A DNA stretch of 61,058 nucleotides from Planctomycetota bacterium. GTDB lineage: Bacteria > Planctomycetota > UBA1135 > GCA-002748355. A program made the position numbers and the translations under genes. Where the stretch lies: assembly GCA_027021385.1 (NCBI GenBank), contig JALUUL010000003.1, positions 1 through 61,058 of the forward strand, written 5' to 3'. The notes under the pieces are model-generated. The model was given only the letters and a program-made list of their open reading frames with translations, searched no databases and had not been told where the DNA came from. Positions 32,041 through 42,171 of this stretch are shown in pieces (the first letter of the stretch is position 1; each line of letters starts with the position of its first letter).

Positions 32041-34185
32041 ATGAGAGCACCCCTCGCAGGGATCCTCCTTCTCCTCCTCCCAACGACCTCCAGGCCGGGA
32101 AAGGCCCAGGTGAGCACGAAACAAGAAGGCGCCCCGAAGAGGGCGAACCGTCTCGCGGGCGAGAGCTCGCCCTACCTCCTCCAGCACGCGCACAACCCGG
32201 TGGATTGGTATCCCTGGGGAAAGGAGGCCCTCGCGAAGGCCCGGAAGGAGGACAAACCGATCTTCCTCTCGATCGGTTACTCAGCCTGCCACTGGTGCCA
32301 CGTCATGGAGCGGGAGAGCTTCGAGGACCCGAAGATCGCGGCCTTCCTGAATGAACACTTCGTGTCGATCAAGGTCGATCGCGAGGAGCGCCCGGACCTC
32401 GACGAGGTCTACATGGCGGCCACCGTGAGGATGACCGGGAGCGGAGGATGGCCGATGTCGGTCTTTCTGACTCCCGACCGCAAGCCCTTCTTCGCGGGCA
32501 CCTATTTCCCCCCGAGGGACCGGGGAGGGATGCCGGGGTTCGACCGGGTGCTCGAACACGTCCACAAGCTCTGGACGACGCGCCGCAAGGAGGTCGAGAA
32601 GGCGGGGGACGAGATCCTGGGCTTGATCGAACGCGAACTCAGGGTCGAGGGGAAAGGGGACCTTCCCGGGAAGGAGGTCTTCGACCGCGCGGTCCGGATC
32701 GCCGGACAACGGTTCGACGTCGAGCACGGGGGATTCGGGCAACCACCCCGTTTCGCGCCCAAGTTCCCGCACTGCACGGAAATGACCTTCCTCTTGCGCT
32801 ACGGCGTGCGCAGCGGGCGGGAGGACGCGGTCCAGATGGTCGAGAAAACGCTCGAGGCGATGGCCCGGGGGGGGATCCACGATCAGGTCGGGGGGGGATT
32901 CCATCGCTATGCGGTCGACCGGGAGTGGCTCGTTCCTCACTTCGAGAAGATGCTCTACGACAACGCCCAGCTCGCCGCCCTCTACACCGAGGCCTGGCAG
33001 GCGACCGGGAAGGTTCTCTTCCGAAGGACGGTCGAGGACATCCTCGAATACGTCGCCCGTGAGATGACCTCCCCGGAGGGAGGGTTCTATTCGACGACCG
33101 ACGCCGACAGCGAGGGTGAGGAGGGGCGTTTCTTCCTCTGGACGCGGGCCGAACTCTTCGATGTCCTCGGAGAGGAGGACGGCGCGCTGGCGGCCGCGTG
33201 GTTCGGAGTGACGGAGGAGGGGAACTTCGAGGGGAGGAACATCCTGACCGCGAGGCGGGACCCCGCCGAAATGAAGGACTTCGTGAAGGAGGGCGGGCTC
33301 CGGGCCCGGCTCCGGAAGATCCGGGCGAAGCTCAGGAACGCGCGGGAGAAACGCGTGCATCCGCGCCTCGACGACAAGGTCCTCGCCTCATGGAACGGCC
33401 TCATGCTCTCGGCCTTCGCCCGCGCCGGATCCGTCCTCGGGAGGGAGGATTGGCTCGCGACCGCCCGGAGGAACGCCGACTTCCTGCTTTCGAAGATGCG
33501 GGACGAGAAGGGGCGTCTCTTCCGGACGCGCCGGAACGGGCGTTCCCGGCTCCTCGGATTTCTCGAGGATCATGCGGCCGTTGCGAACGGACTGCTCGAC
33601 CTCTACGAGGCGGACGGGGATCCTCGGTGGTTGAAGGCCGCGGTCGGGCTCCAGGAGCGGATCGAGGAGCACTTCGTCCACGAGGGACGCTACGTCTCCG
33701 TCAGCGACGAACACGAACGGCTGATCGTCCGTCCCGGATCCGCGCAGGAGAGTTCCCTCCCCTCCGACATTGGGCTCGCCGCGACGAGCGCGGCGCGCCT
33801 GGGACTCCTCCTCGGGAAGCCCGAATGGATCTCCCGGGCGCGTTCGGAGTTGGAGAGGATCGGCACGCTCCTCGCCGCAGCTCCGAACGGTTTCGGACAG
33901 TGCCTGATCCTTGCCGATTTCCTCGCGGCGGATCCGAAGGAGATCTATGTCGCGGGCCCGCCGGAGGACGAGTCGACTCGGATCTTCCTCGAGAAGGCGC
34001 GGCGCCTCTGGCCCCCGTACCGCGTCCTCGCTTGGATCGACCCGGACCGCGCGGCGGAGATTTCGAGGATCCTGCCTCCGGCCGAGGGGAAGACCCCGAT
34101 CGAGGGAAAGCCCGCGGCCTATGTCTGCACCGAGGGAGTCTGCAAGGAACCGGTCGTGGACCCCTCCCTGTTCCTCCGGCGCTGA
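32041..34185 (+). CDS. Exported DUF255 thioredoxin-like protein (YyaL/SPATA20 family)
   Basis: The 714-residue product has an N-terminal signal peptide ([20 protein letters not shown]), unusual because most members of this family are cytoplasmic. The DUF255 thioredoxin-like domain (about 35-200) carries the hallmark [20 protein letters not shown] with a CHWC redox pair, then [16 protein letters not shown] (here IKVDREERP). The rest is the family's alpha/alpha barrel of the glycoside-hydrolase type ([37 protein letters not shown]). The biochemical role of the family is not settled. It follows the second SGNH gene by 36 bases and probably shares its transcript, which suggests a redox or sugar-related role in the periplasm. 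Confidence 0.93.
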   Translation: MRAPLAGILLLLLPTTSRPGKAQVSTKQEGAPKRANRLAGESSPYLLQHAHNPVDWYPWGKEALAKARKEDKPIFLSIGYSACHWCHVMERESFEDPKIAAFLNEHFVSIKVDREERPDLDEVYMAATVRMTGSGGWPMSVFLTPDRKPFFAGTYFPPRDRGGMPGFDRVLEHVHKLWTTRRKEVEKAGDEILGLIERELRVEGKGDLPGKEVFDRAVRIAGQRFDVEHGGFGQPPRFAPKFPHCTEMTFLLRYGVRSGREDAVQMVEKTLEAMARGGIHDQVGGGFHRYAVDREWLVPHFEKMLYDNAQLAALYTEAWQATGKVLFRRTVEDILEYVAREMTSPEGGFYSTTDADSEGEEGRFFLWTRAELFDVLGEEDGALAAAWFGVTEEGNFEGRNILTARRDPAEMKDFVKEGGLRARLRKIRAKLRNAREKRVHPRLDDKVLASWNGLMLSAFARAGSVLGREDWLATARRNADFLLSKMRDEKGRLFRTRRNGRSRLLGFLEDHAAVANGLLDLYEADGDPRWLKAAVGLQERIEEHFVHEGRYVSVSDEHERLIVRPGSAQESSLPSDIGLAATSAARLGLLLGKPEWISRARSELERIGTLLAAAPNGFGQCLILADFLAADPKEIYVAGPPEDESTRIFLEKARRLWPPYRVLAWIDPDRAAEISRILPPAEGKTPIEGKPAAYVCTEGVCKEPVVDPSLFLRR

Positions 34186-34188
34186 GGA

Positions 34189-35301
34189 TCAGGGGGACTT
34201 CCCGTCCCCGGGGGGCGGCACCGCGGCGTCGAAGTCGAGGATGTAGCGCCACCAGTTGTTCCAACCCCATTTCGTGCGGCCCGGAGCCTTCGGGAGCAGG
34301 CCGAGCCACCACTTGTGATGGGTTGCCCCGTCCGGTCCCCATCCGTCCCGGAAGTTCATCCAGGCTCCGGCCCCGGTGAGCTTCGGATAGTTGCGCCAGT
34401 CGAGCGCCTGGGTCCAGACGTAGCGCTCGTTCCCCCAGTCGTAGTCCCGTTCCGAGTTCGGGGCGAAGTGCACTCCTCCGACCTGGGAGGCGCCGGGGTG
34501 GTCCCTGTCCACGCGGGTGAAGCGGTTCCAGGGATCGTCCCTCTTTCCGTCCCACACGCCTCTGCCGACGGCGAGGGCGAGGATGCCCTCGCATCTATGG
34601 GCGTAGCTCTCGAGCATCTCGCTCTCCCCGCGCTCGTAGGAGAACCCCATGACCCAGATCGTCTTTCCGAGGTCGGGGATGTCGTACGGGCGGTAGAACC
34701 AGGGGTTCTTCGTCGGAGGCAGGCGCCGCTCCCGGTCCGGGATCCGCATCGCGTATTCGTCCCAGTGGAATCCGGGGCTCCCCCAGAGCCAGACCTCGGT
34801 CGCCCCCGTGGCCTTGATCCTCGAAGCGAGGTCGTTCTCCGCGAAGATGCGGGCGTAGCTCGAACGATCCCCCCGTATCCACTCCTTCTTCCGCACGGCC
34901 TCGAGGATGCCCTCGTCGTCGTAGCGGAATCCCGAGAGGAAGGGCGGACAGGCGTCCCGCTCGATCCTCGCGGCGATCTCGTAGTCGGCGTAGCCCCCCG
35001 AGGCCTCCCGGAGGTCCCGGATCAGAAGGGCCGTCAGGCGGTCGGGGTCGTTCCAGCCGAAGAACTCGTGCAGCTTCTTCCCCCCGTGGTTCTCGAGGAC
35101 GGGGTCGTAGATCAGGACGAGGACCTTGACCTTCTTCCGGCCGATCCCCCGAGGAGGGTAGGCGGACGCCGGGGGGGCCTGGATCCCCGGTCGGGGGGAG
35201 GGGGAGGCCGGAGAGCCGGGGCCCGCTCCGGCGGCGCCTGCGCAGGCCGGCTGGAGGAAAAGGAGGAAGAAGAGAAGTCCGGGTTTCCGCGAGAGCTTCA
35301 T
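34189..35301 (-). CDS. Secreted protein of unknown family
   Basis: The 370-residue product starts with a signal peptide (SRKPGLLFFLLFLQPACAGA; Cys20 could be lipidated but the box is poor). A Pro/Ser-rich linker comes next, then a compact domain from about residue 58. Conserved-looking stretches include VLVLIYDPVLENHGGKKLHE, FGWNDPDRLTALLIRDLREA, ATEVWLWGSPGFHWDEYAMR and IWVMGFSYERGESEML. It is rich in Trp, Asp and His, compatible with an enzyme or sugar-binding protein, but I cannot assign a family. It converges on the DUF255 gene with only 3 bases between the stops. Confidence 0.72.
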   Translation of the reverse strand: MKLSRKPGLLFFLLFLQPACAGAAGAGPGSPASPSPRPGIQAPPASAYPPRGIGRKKVKVLVLIYDPVLENHGGKKLHEFFGWNDPDRLTALLIRDLREASGGYADYEIAARIERDACPPFLSGFRYDDEGILEAVRKKEWIRGDRSSYARIFAENDLASRIKATGATEVWLWGSPGFHWDEYAMRIPDRERRLPPTKNPWFYRPYDIPDLGKTIWVMGFSYERGESEMLESYAHRCEGILALAVGRGVWDGKRDDPWNRFTRVDRDHPGASQVGGVHFAPNSERDYDWGNERYVWTQALDWRNYPKLTGAGAWMNFRDGWGPDGATHHKWWLGLLPKAPGRTKWGWNNWWRYILDFDAAVPPPGDGKSP

Positions 35302-35398
35302 CGGCGCTCCGTTCCGCGTGAGGTATCAAGAGAGGCGACCGGGCCGGAAGACGAGGAAGTGGATCGGGAGCCTGCGGGACCGCGCCGGGGCGCGACCC

Positions 35399-35617
35399 TC
35401 AGGGCACGGGGTCGGGTCCGCCGCCGCCCCAGGGATGGCAGCGGAGGATGCGCAGGCACCCGAGCCAGAGCCCCTTGAAGGCGCCGTGTTTCGCGAGGGC
35501 CTGCAGCATGTAGGCGCTGCAGCTTGGTTCGAAACGGCAGGTCCGGGGTTTCAGGGGAGAGAGGACGAGCCGGTAGAGGCGGACGGGAAGAGAGAGGAGG
35601 AGGGCGAGGGGGCTCAT
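35399..35617 (-). CDS. yidD: Membrane protein insertion efficiency factor YidD
   Basis: The 72-residue YidD protein helps YidC insert membrane proteins at the inner membrane. It shows the family core [20 protein letters not shown] (a variant of the usual CRFxPTCS) followed by [20 protein letters not shown] and [17 protein letters not shown]. The Cys residues match the family pattern. The ATG overlaps the rnpA stop by 4 bases (ATGA), the usual coupled arrangement. YidC, which normally follows, is not here. Confidence 0.95.
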   Translation of the reverse strand: MSPLALLLSLPVRLYRLVLSPLKPRTCRFEPSCSAYMLQALAKHGAFKGLWLGCLRILRCHPWGGGGPDPVP

Positions 35618-36066
35618 CGCGTTCCCTTTCCGGAGGGGGCGTTCCTTCCCTTCCCCCCGCCCGCCCGGCCCCGGCCTCCCCTCCGGGGTTTCGGTTTCTT
35701 CGCCCGGGAGACGGCCCTCTCCGCGAGAAGGGGGAGTTCGCGGCAGATCTCGTTGAGGGGGTATCGGCCCTCGTGTTCCCGGGGGATCAGGACGAGGTCG
35801 ACGGCCCCTGCCCGCGCTTCGATCTCCCAGCGGCACAGGCGGAAGGATTCGCGGCAGATCCGTTTGATCTTGTTGCGGCGGACGGCCTTTCCGTTCTTCT
35901 TGCTGACCGAGAGGCCGAGGCGCGCGTGCCCGAGACGGTTCGGAAGAGCGAGGACCTGGAGGTGCGTACCGGCGGCCCGACCCGCGAGACGGTAGACCCT
36001 GCGGAACTCGTGATCCTTGCGCAGGTGATGCGCCGGAAGGAAGCGGAAACCCTTGGGGCGGTTCAT
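35614..36066 (-). CDS. rnpA: Ribonuclease P protein component
   Basis: The 150-residue protein subunit of RNase P matures tRNA 5' ends together with the RNase P RNA. The start is [20 protein letters not shown]. The RNR core reads [20 protein letters not shown] followed by CRESFR. The middle has [10 protein letters not shown]. The C-terminal tail (about 115-150) is strongly basic and Gly-rich, longer than in most species. ATG 36066 is chosen because upstream codons overlap the leader of the divergent aminotransferase gene. It is coupled to yidD; the usual upstream rpmH is absent. Confidence 0.95.
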   Translation of the reverse strand: MNRPKGFRFLPAHHLRKDHEFRRVYRLAGRAAGTHLQVLALPNRLGHARLGLSVSKKNGKAVRRNKIKRICRESFRLCRWEIEARAGAVDLVLIPREHEGRYPLNEICRELPLLAERAVSRAKKPKPRRGGRGRAGGGKGRNAPSGKGTR

Positions 36067-36136
36067 GATCGGGGAGTATTCTAACGCCTCCAGGGCCCCC
36101 CGAGTTTTCCCGAAACGAATGAAAAGGCAGACCTCG

Positions 36137-37393
36137 ATGCCGAAGAGCCCCGACATCCGCACCCCCCTTCCAGGACCCAAGGCCATGGAACTCCTCGCGA
36201 GGGACGAAGCGGCGGTTTCCCCCTCCTACACGCGTGACTATCCCCTCGTCGCGGCGAGGGGGGAAGGTTGCTGGATTACGGACGTCGACGGCAACCTCTT
36301 CCTGGACATGGCCGCGGGCATCGCCGTCTGCGCGACGGGCCACTGCCACCCGAGGGTCGTGGAGGCGATCCGGGACCAGGCGGGGACCCTGATCCACATG
36401 TCCGGAACGGACTTCTACTACGAGCCCCAGATCGCGCTGGCCGAGCGGCTGATCCGGCTCGCCCCGGGTTCGGGGAAGAAGAAGGTCTTCTTCGCGAATT
36501 CGGGAGCCGAGGCGGTCGAGTGCGCGCTGAAACTCGCGCGCTGGCACACGAAACGCCAGCTCGTCATCTCCTTCGAGGGGGCTTTCCACGGCAGGACGAT
36601 GGGGGCCCTGTCCCTCTGCGCGAGCAAGCCCGTGCACAAGGAAGGGTTCTTTCCGCTCGTTCCCGGAATCCATCACGCGCCCTGGGGGGACCTCGACGGG
36701 ATCGAGGCCCTGCTTCGGCACGCGGTGCCTGCTTCCTCCCTGGCCGCGATCTTCGTCGAACCGATCCAGGGGGAGGGGGGCTACCGCCTCCCCCCTTCGG
36801 GCTTCATCGCGGGTCTCCGGGAGATCTGCGATCGGACCGGAGCCCTCCTCGTCTGCGACGAGGTCCAGGCGGGGGCCGGAAGGACCGGGAAGTTCTTCGC
36901 GATCGAACACGAGGGCGTCGTCCCGGACCTGATCTGCATGGCCAAGGGCATCGCGTCCGGACTTCCGCTCGGCGTTTGCATCGCGCAGGAGGGAGTCATG
37001 GACTGGGGTCCGGGTTCCCACGCCTCGACCTTCGGCGGGAACCCCGTCGCCTGCCGGGCCGCCCTCGCGACCCTGGATCTCTGCGAAGAAGGTCTGGTCG
37101 AGAACGCGGCCTCGGTCGGCGAGGTCCTGCAGTCCGCCCTCCAAGGGGTCTGCGAGGGGGTGGGAGCCGTCGTCGAGGTCCGGGGCCGGGGCTTGATGCG
37201 CGCGGTCGAGGTCGAGAACGGGTCGCTGCGCGATCGGATCGTCCAGGAATGCTTCCGGAGGGGGCTTCTCGTGCTCGGCTGCGGGCCGCGGGCGGTCCGC
37301 TTCTCCCCGGCCCTCGTGCTCACGGCCGAGGAGGCCGAGACCGCGGCATCGATCTTCGGGGAGGCCCTCCGGGGGGCTCTCCTCGATACCTGA
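36137..37393 (+). CDS. Class III PLP aminotransferase (acetylornithine/4-aminobutyrate type)
   Basis: The 418-residue PLP enzyme moves an amino group from an omega-amine such as acetylornithine, ornithine or 4-aminobutyrate to 2-oxoglutarate. Family blocks: [80 protein letters not shown] and [30 protein letters not shown] is the Asp that contacts [15 protein letters not shown] carries the Schiff-base Lys. The [10 protein letters not shown] block fits the 4-aminobutyrate/acetylornithine subgroup often called acetyl ornithine aminotransferase family. The ATG at 36137 is preferred to one 18 bases upstream. It converges on aceE. The exact substrate cannot be told. Confidence 0.92.
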   Translation: MPKSPDIRTPLPGPKAMELLARDEAAVSPSYTRDYPLVAARGEGCWITDVDGNLFLDMAAGIAVCATGHCHPRVVEAIRDQAGTLIHMSGTDFYYEPQIALAERLIRLAPGSGKKKVFFANSGAEAVECALKLARWHTKRQLVISFEGAFHGRTMGALSLCASKPVHKEGFFPLVPGIHHAPWGDLDGIEALLRHAVPASSLAAIFVEPIQGEGGYRLPPSGFIAGLREICDRTGALLVCDEVQAGAGRTGKFFAIEHEGVVPDLICMAKGIASGLPLGVCIAQEGVMDWGPGSHASTFGGNPVACRAALATLDLCEEGLVENAASVGEVLQSALQGVCEGVGAVVEVRGRGLMRAVEVENGSLRDRIVQECFRRGLLVLGCGPRAVRFSPALVLTAEEAETAASIFGEALRGALLDT

Positions 37394-37403
37394 AGCCTGC
37401 GAA

Positions 37404-40073
37404 TCAGATCGTCGCGGGATCGACCTTCTCCGAATCGAGGCCGAGCCTCGCCCGGACTTTTTCGACCTCGGAGGCCGGAAGCCCGCCCCCGCGCCGGAGG
37501 GCGTCCAGCGCGGCCAGGCAGATCGAGGCGGCGTCCACCTCGAAGTGCCTCCTAAGGGCTTCGCGGGTGTCGCTGAGACCGAACCCGTCGGTCCCGAGCG
37601 GCACGAAGTCGCCCGGGATCCAGCGGGCCACGAGGTCGGGCAGCGTCTTGACCCAGTCGGTCGCGGCCAGGAACGGGCCGCGAACCCCTTCCAGGACCCT
37701 CGTGAGATATGGGACCCTGGGTTCCTCCTCGGGATGGAGCCGGTTCCAGCGCTCGCAGGACAGGGCGTCCCTCCGCAGGAGGTTGTAGCTTGTGACGGAC
37801 CACACATCGGCGGTGACCCCGAAATCCGCCTCCAACAAATCGCGGGCCTTCAAGACCTCGTTCAGGATCGAGCCCGACCCGAAGAGCTGGACGTGGAGGT
37901 CCTTCCGCTCCTCGGCCTCCTTCAGGCGGTAGATGCCTCGGAGCACGCCTTCCTCGACCCCCTCGGGCATGGCCGGCATCGGGTAGTTCTCGTTCTGCAG
38001 GGTCAGGTAATAGAAGACATCCTCGTCCCTCTCGACCATGCGCCGCAGGCCCTCGCGGATGATCAGAGCCGTCTCGTAGGCGTAGGCCGGGTCGTAGCTC
38101 TGCAGGTTCGGGAGGACGGAGGCCAGGATCTGGCTGTGTCCGTCGTCGTGCTGGAGGCCCTCCCCGGCCAAGGTCGTCCGTCCGGCCGTCGCTCCGAGGA
38201 GAAAGCCCCGCCCCCGCATGTCCCCGAAGGCCCAGGCCTGGTCCCCGGTCCGCTGGAAGCCGAACATCGAATAGAAGGTGTAGAAGGGGACCATCTGCAC
38301 GCCATGGGTCGCGTAGCTCGTGCCCGCGGCGGTGAAGGAGGCCATCGCGCCGGCCTCGGTGATGCCCTCCTCCAGCACCTGACCGTCCCGGGACTCCCGG
38401 TAGTAGAGGAGGAGCCCCGCATCGACGGGTTCGTAGAGCTGGCCCGTCTTCGCGTAGATGCCGACCATGCGGAAGAGGGGATCCATCCCGAAGGTCCGGG
38501 CCTCGTCCGGAATGATGGGGACGACGAAACGGCCGAAACCCTTGTCCCGGATCAGTTTCGTCAGGAGCCGGACGAAGGCGATCGTCGTGGATACGCCGTC
38601 GGAGCCCTTCGTTCCCTTGAGGAATTCCTCGTAGAGTTCCGCGCCGGGGAGCGCCGGTTTGACCTCCACCATGACCTTGCGTTTCGGGAGACTGCCCCCG
38701 AGCGCCGCGCGACGCTCCTTCAAGTACCGGACCTCGGGACTGTCCTCGCCCGGGTGGAAGAACGGCGGGTCGTCGAGCTGTTCGTCGGGGATCGGGAGTT
38801 CGAGGCGGTCGCGGAACACCGCGAGTTCCTCCCGATTCATCTTCTTCATCTGGTGGGTGACGTTCTTGGACTCGAAGCCCTCGCCGAGCGCCCAGCCCTT
38901 GACCGTGTGGGCGAGGATGACCGTCGGACGGCCGTTCGGCGTCGTCGCCCGTTCGTAGGCGGCGTGGATCTTCCGGAGGTCGTGGCCTCCCCTCCGGAGA
39001 CGCCGGAGGTCCTCGTCGGTCAGGTCCTCGACGAGGGCCGCGAGGGCCGGATGCTGCTGGAAGAACTCCTTGCGGATCGCCGCTCCGTCGAGGGTCGAGA
39101 ACTTCTGCCAGTGCCCGTCCTTCAGTTCGTTCATCGTCCGGCGGAGGATTCCCTCCTCGTCCCGGGCGAGGAGGGGATCCCATTCCCGTCCCCAGATGAC
39201 CTTGAGGACGTTCCAGCCGACTCCCCGGAAGATGGCCTCGAGTTCCTGGATGATCTTCCCGTTCCCGCGGACCGGCCCGTCCAGGCGCTGGAGATTGCAG
39301 TTGATGACGAAGATCAGGTTGTCGAGACCCTCGCGGCCGGCGACCGAGATCGATCCGAGCGCCTCGGGTTCGTCGGTCTCCCCGTCCCCAAGGAAGGCCC
39401 AGACCCTCGAGCCCGAGGTGTCGAGGATCCCCCGGTGTTCGAGGTAGCGGTTGAATCGGGCCTGGTAGATGGCCGCGATCGGCCCGAGTCCCATCGAGAC
39501 CGTCGGGAACTCCCAGTAGTCGGGCATCAGCCGGGGATGGGGATACGAGGAAAGACCCTTGCCGAGATCGGTCTCCCGCCGGAATCGGTCCAATCGGGAC
39601 TCGTCGAGACGGCCCTCCAGGAAGGACCGCGCATAGATCCCCGGAGCGGCGTGCCCCTGGACGAAGATCTGATCGCCGCGCCCCTCGCCGTCACGCCCGC
39701 GGAAGAAGTGATGGAAGCCGACCTCGTAGAGGGAGGCCGCCGAGGCGTAGGAGGAGAGGTGGCCGCCGAGCCCGGGGAACCTCGTGTTGGCGCGGTGGAC
39801 CATGACTGCGGCGTTCCAGCGGATGATCCGGCGGATCCGCTTTTCGAGAACCTCGTCCCCAGGATACGGAGGTTCCTCCTCTACGGGGATCGTGTTGACG
39901 TAGTCGGTCAGCAGGGGGCCGGGAGGCACGCAGCCGTGGAAGCGGGCCCTTTCGAGAACCCTTTCGATCAGGAAGCAGGCCCGGTGCCGGCCCGAGAAGC
40001 GGACGACCTCCTCCAGGGATTCGATCCATTCCCGGGTCTGGGTCGGGTCGTGGTCGTCGGGCGTCTGCGACAA
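37404..40073 (-). CDS. aceE: Pyruvate dehydrogenase E1 component, homodimeric
   Basis: The 889-residue thiamine-diphosphate enzyme decarboxylates pyruvate and acetylates the E2 lipoyl arm in the pyruvate dehydrogenase complex. It is of the single-chain AceE type. The ThDP-binding motif runs from [20 protein letters not shown] to [20 protein letters not shown]. Other family blocks are [60 protein letters not shown] and [14 protein letters not shown]. The start is TTG, with GGAGGA five bases before it. Full length is as expected. The E2 and E3 genes (aceF, lpd) are not adjacent; it is flanked by the convergent aminotransferase and a small membrane protein. Confidence 0.97.
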   Translation of the reverse strand: MSQTPDDHDPTQTREWIESLEEVVRFSGRHRACFLIERVLERARFHGCVPPGPLLTDYVNTIPVEEEPPYPGDEVLEKRIRRIIRWNAAVMVHRANTRFPGLGGHLSSYASAASLYEVGFHHFFRGRDGEGRGDQIFVQGHAAPGIYARSFLEGRLDESRLDRFRRETDLGKGLSSYPHPRLMPDYWEFPTVSMGLGPIAAIYQARFNRYLEHRGILDTSGSRVWAFLGDGETDEPEALGSISVAGREGLDNLIFVINCNLQRLDGPVRGNGKIIQELEAIFRGVGWNVLKVIWGREWDPLLARDEEGILRRTMNELKDGHWQKFSTLDGAAIRKEFFQQHPALAALVEDLTDEDLRRLRRGGHDLRKIHAAYERATTPNGRPTVILAHTVKGWALGEGFESKNVTHQMKKMNREELAVFRDRLELPIPDEQLDDPPFFHPGEDSPEVRYLKERRAALGGSLPKRKVMVEVKPALPGAELYEEFLKGTKGSDGVSTTIAFVRLLTKLIRDKGFGRFVVPIIPDEARTFGMDPLFRMVGIYAKTGQLYEPVDAGLLLYYRESRDGQVLEEGITEAGAMASFTAAGTSYATHGVQMVPFYTFYSMFGFQRTGDQAWAFGDMRGRGFLLGATAGRTTLAGEGLQHDDGHSQILASVLPNLQSYDPAYAYETALIIREGLRRMVERDEDVFYYLTLQNENYPMPAMPEGVEEGVLRGIYRLKEAEERKDLHVQLFGSGSILNEVLKARDLLEADFGVTADVWSVTSYNLLRRDALSCERWNRLHPEEEPRVPYLTRVLEGVRGPFLAATDWVKTLPDLVARWIPGDFVPLGTDGFGLSDTREALRRHFEVDAASICLAALDALRRGGGLPASEVEKVRARLGLDSEKVDPATI

Positions 40074-40224
40074 GGGATCCTCCTGCGAGGGAAAGGCGAG
40101 CGGGAAGAATGGGTCGCGGAAGGAGGGGAGTCAAGGAATCGTGAAAGGGGCCGGGGTTCCGGCGCGAAGGGTCGCGGCGGAACGGGAACCGTCCGTTCAG
40201 CCGGCCTCCGGTTCCGGACGATGG

Positions 40225-40626
40225 ATGGACATGCGCGGATCCGAGGATTTCCGCGCCCTCGAACGTAGGGCGCTCCGGTGGATCGCGATCCTCGAGCAGG
40301 GTTTCCTCGTTCTACGGTCGTTGGCCTATCTCGCTCTGCTCTTCTGGGCGGGAAAGGGCGGGATCGGTTCCTGGGTCTTCCTCGGGATGCTGCTCGGGGA
40401 TCTCCTCTCCTGGGGACTCCTGGCGCTCCGGCGGCTGGGAGCGGAGAACTCCGCTCCATGGCTCGAGGTCCTCGCCTATGCGACCTTGATCCTCCTCTGG
40501 CAGCGTTTCGGGGACGGCTTCCGCCTTCCCGAGGGGGGAGAGGGGAGGGCCGTCGTCGGGCTCGTCTTCATGTTCGTCTTCGCCTGGAGGCTCTTGCTGG
40601 GGTTCCTCGAGGATCGAATCGGTTGA
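40225..40626 (+). CDS. Small polytopic membrane protein
   Basis: The 133-residue product has about four hydrophobic segments (LEQGFLVLRSLAYLALLFWA, WVFLGMLLGDLLSWGLLAL, WLEVLAYATLILLW and AVVGLVFMFVFAWRLLLGFL) with short loops. No motif is recognisable. The frame extends upstream to 40141, but that part is Pro/Arg-rich and without a ribosome site; ATG 40225 or 40231 is more likely. It lies about 100 bases before the symporter gene on the same strand and may be its partner, although that is only position. Confidence 0.6.
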   Translation: MDMRGSEDFRALERRALRWIAILEQGFLVLRSLAYLALLFWAGKGGIGSWVFLGMLLGDLLSWGLLALRRLGAENSAPWLEVLAYATLILLWQRFGDGFRLPEGGEGRAVVGLVFMFVFAWRLLLGFLEDRIG

Positions 40627-40728
40627 GATCGGGGACGATTCCGTCCTTGTGGGAGGAACCGCGCTTTCGGGAGAATCCCCCCCGGGACGCGCGGAGGCCC
40701 GCGGTCCCCCCATCTTCGGGAGCGAGCC

Positions 40729-42171
40729 ATGGACAAGGAAACGGCGGTCGCGGTCACCCTCGGGGCCTATCTCCTGGTCATGCTCGGCATCGGGGTCTAC
40801 GCGCGGGGACGATCGCTCGACGAGGTCGGGTTCTTCCTCGGGGGGCGGCGGCTCGGTCCGGTCGTCGCGGCCCTTTCGGCCTCGGCGAGTTCCTCCTCCG
40901 CGTGGACGCTGCTCTCGGTGAGCGGCGCCGCCTACGCCTTCGGGCTCGGGGCTCTCTGGATCTTTCCCGCCTGCGTCGGCGGTTTCGCGGTCAACTGGTT
41001 CCTGCTCGCCCCCAGACTCCGGGACCGGACCCGGGCCTCGGGGGCCCTGACCGTCACCTCCTTCCTCGCGGAGGTTCCCGGGCCCTGGGGGCGGCGGATC
41101 CGGGTCCTGGCCTCGGCGGTCATCCTCCTGAGCTTCACGACCTACGTCTCCGCGCAGTTCCAAGGCGCGGGCAAGGCCTTCCACGAGACCTTCGGGGTCT
41201 CCCGGGAACTCAGCATCTGCGCGGGCGCGGGCATCGTCCTCGCCTACACCCTCTGCGGGGGGTTCTGGGCGGTGAGCCTGACCGACGCGGTGCAGGGAAC
41301 GCTGATGGCGGCGACGGCCGTGCTCCTTCCCGCGGCCGCGTGGATCCGGGTGGGGGGGATCGAGGGGATCCGGGAGGGATTGTCCTCGGCCGGGAACCCG
41401 GCCTGGCTGGATCCCTTCCACGGCCTTCCGGCGGTTTCGGCCCTGGGCTTCGTGCTCGGTTTCCTCGGGATCGGTTTCGGGTATCCCGGGCAGCCCCATG
41501 TCGTCAATCGCTTCATGGCGATGCGCGGAGGGGGGGCCGAGATGCGGCGGGCCCGGTTCGTCTCGATGGCCTGGGCCGTGCTGGTCTACGCGGGGATGAT
41601 CTCGCTGGGGATCTCGGGCCGCGTCCTCTTCCCCGGGCTCGAGGACAAGGAGAAGGTCTTCCTGACCTCGTTGCACGAGCTCTTCCCCCCGGTCGTTTCC
41701 GGGATCATGCTGGCCTCGGTCCTGTCGGCCATCATGTCGACGGCGGACAGCCAGCTGCTCGTCGCGGGGGCGGCCGTCAGCCACGACCTCCGCGGCTCCT
41801 CGAGGGGGGGGAGACCGAGGTCTCGGACCGTCGTGTTCTCGATCGGTCTGCTCGGCGTCGTATTCGCCCTCTTCGGTTCCCGGGAGATCTATTCCGTCGT
41901 CCTCTTCGCCTGGTCGGGACTCGGCAGTGCCTTCGGTCCGCTCCTCCTCGTGCGCTGCTTCAAGGGCCCGGTCCGGGGAGGTTCCGCCTTCGCGGCGATT
42001 CTCGTGGGCTTCCTCGGGAGCGTCTCCTTCCGGATCGCCCGGAAGGCCCTCTGGCCGGAGGCGCCGTTCCTCCGGACCTTCGGGGAGGCCTGCGAATACA
42101 TCCTTCCCTTCCTCCTCGCGCTGGGGATCGCCCTCGCGGGCGCGGCGGAGAAGGCGCGGTCCGATCCTTAA
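40729..42171 (+). CDS. Sodium:solute symporter (SSS family)
   Basis: The 480-residue transporter with about 13 membrane helices takes up an organic solute with sodium. SSS hallmarks: FFLGGRRLGPVVAALSASAS followed by SSSAWTLLSVSGAAYAFGLG, the signature near GFLGIGFGYPGQPHVVNRFM, and SGIMLASVLSAIMSTADSQL. The conserved Ser/Thr at the sodium site (STADSQL) is present. This is closest to the PutP-like subgroup (proline or similar), but the substrate is uncertain. It converges on tgt with a 4-base overlap of the two stop codons. Confidence 0.93.
   Translation: MDKETAVAVTLGAYLLVMLGIGVYARGRSLDEVGFFLGGRRLGPVVAALSASASSSSAWTLLSVSGAAYAFGLGALWIFPACVGGFAVNWFLLAPRLRDRTRASGALTVTSFLAEVPGPWGRRIRVLASAVILLSFTTYVSAQFQGAGKAFHETFGVSRELSICAGAGIVLAYTLCGGFWAVSLTDAVQGTLMAATAVLLPAAAWIRVGGIEGIREGLSSAGNPAWLDPFHGLPAVSALGFVLGFLGIGFGYPGQPHVVNRFMAMRGGGAEMRRARFVSMAWAVLVYAGMISLGISGRVLFPGLEDKEKVFLTSLHELFPPVVSGIMLASVLSAIMSTADSQLLVAGAAVSHDLRGSSRGGRPRSRTVVFSIGLLGVVFALFGSREIYSVVLFAWSGLGSAFGPLLLVRCFKGPVRGGSAFAAILVGFLGSVSFRIARKALWPEAPFLRTFGEACEYILPFLLALGIALAGAAEKARSDP

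Noticed and set aside
35399..37807. 802-codon minus-strand frame covering yidD and the aminotransferase region.
   Set aside because: Only its last 72 codons are real (YidD). The rest is antisense to rnpA in another frame and to the class III aminotransferase.
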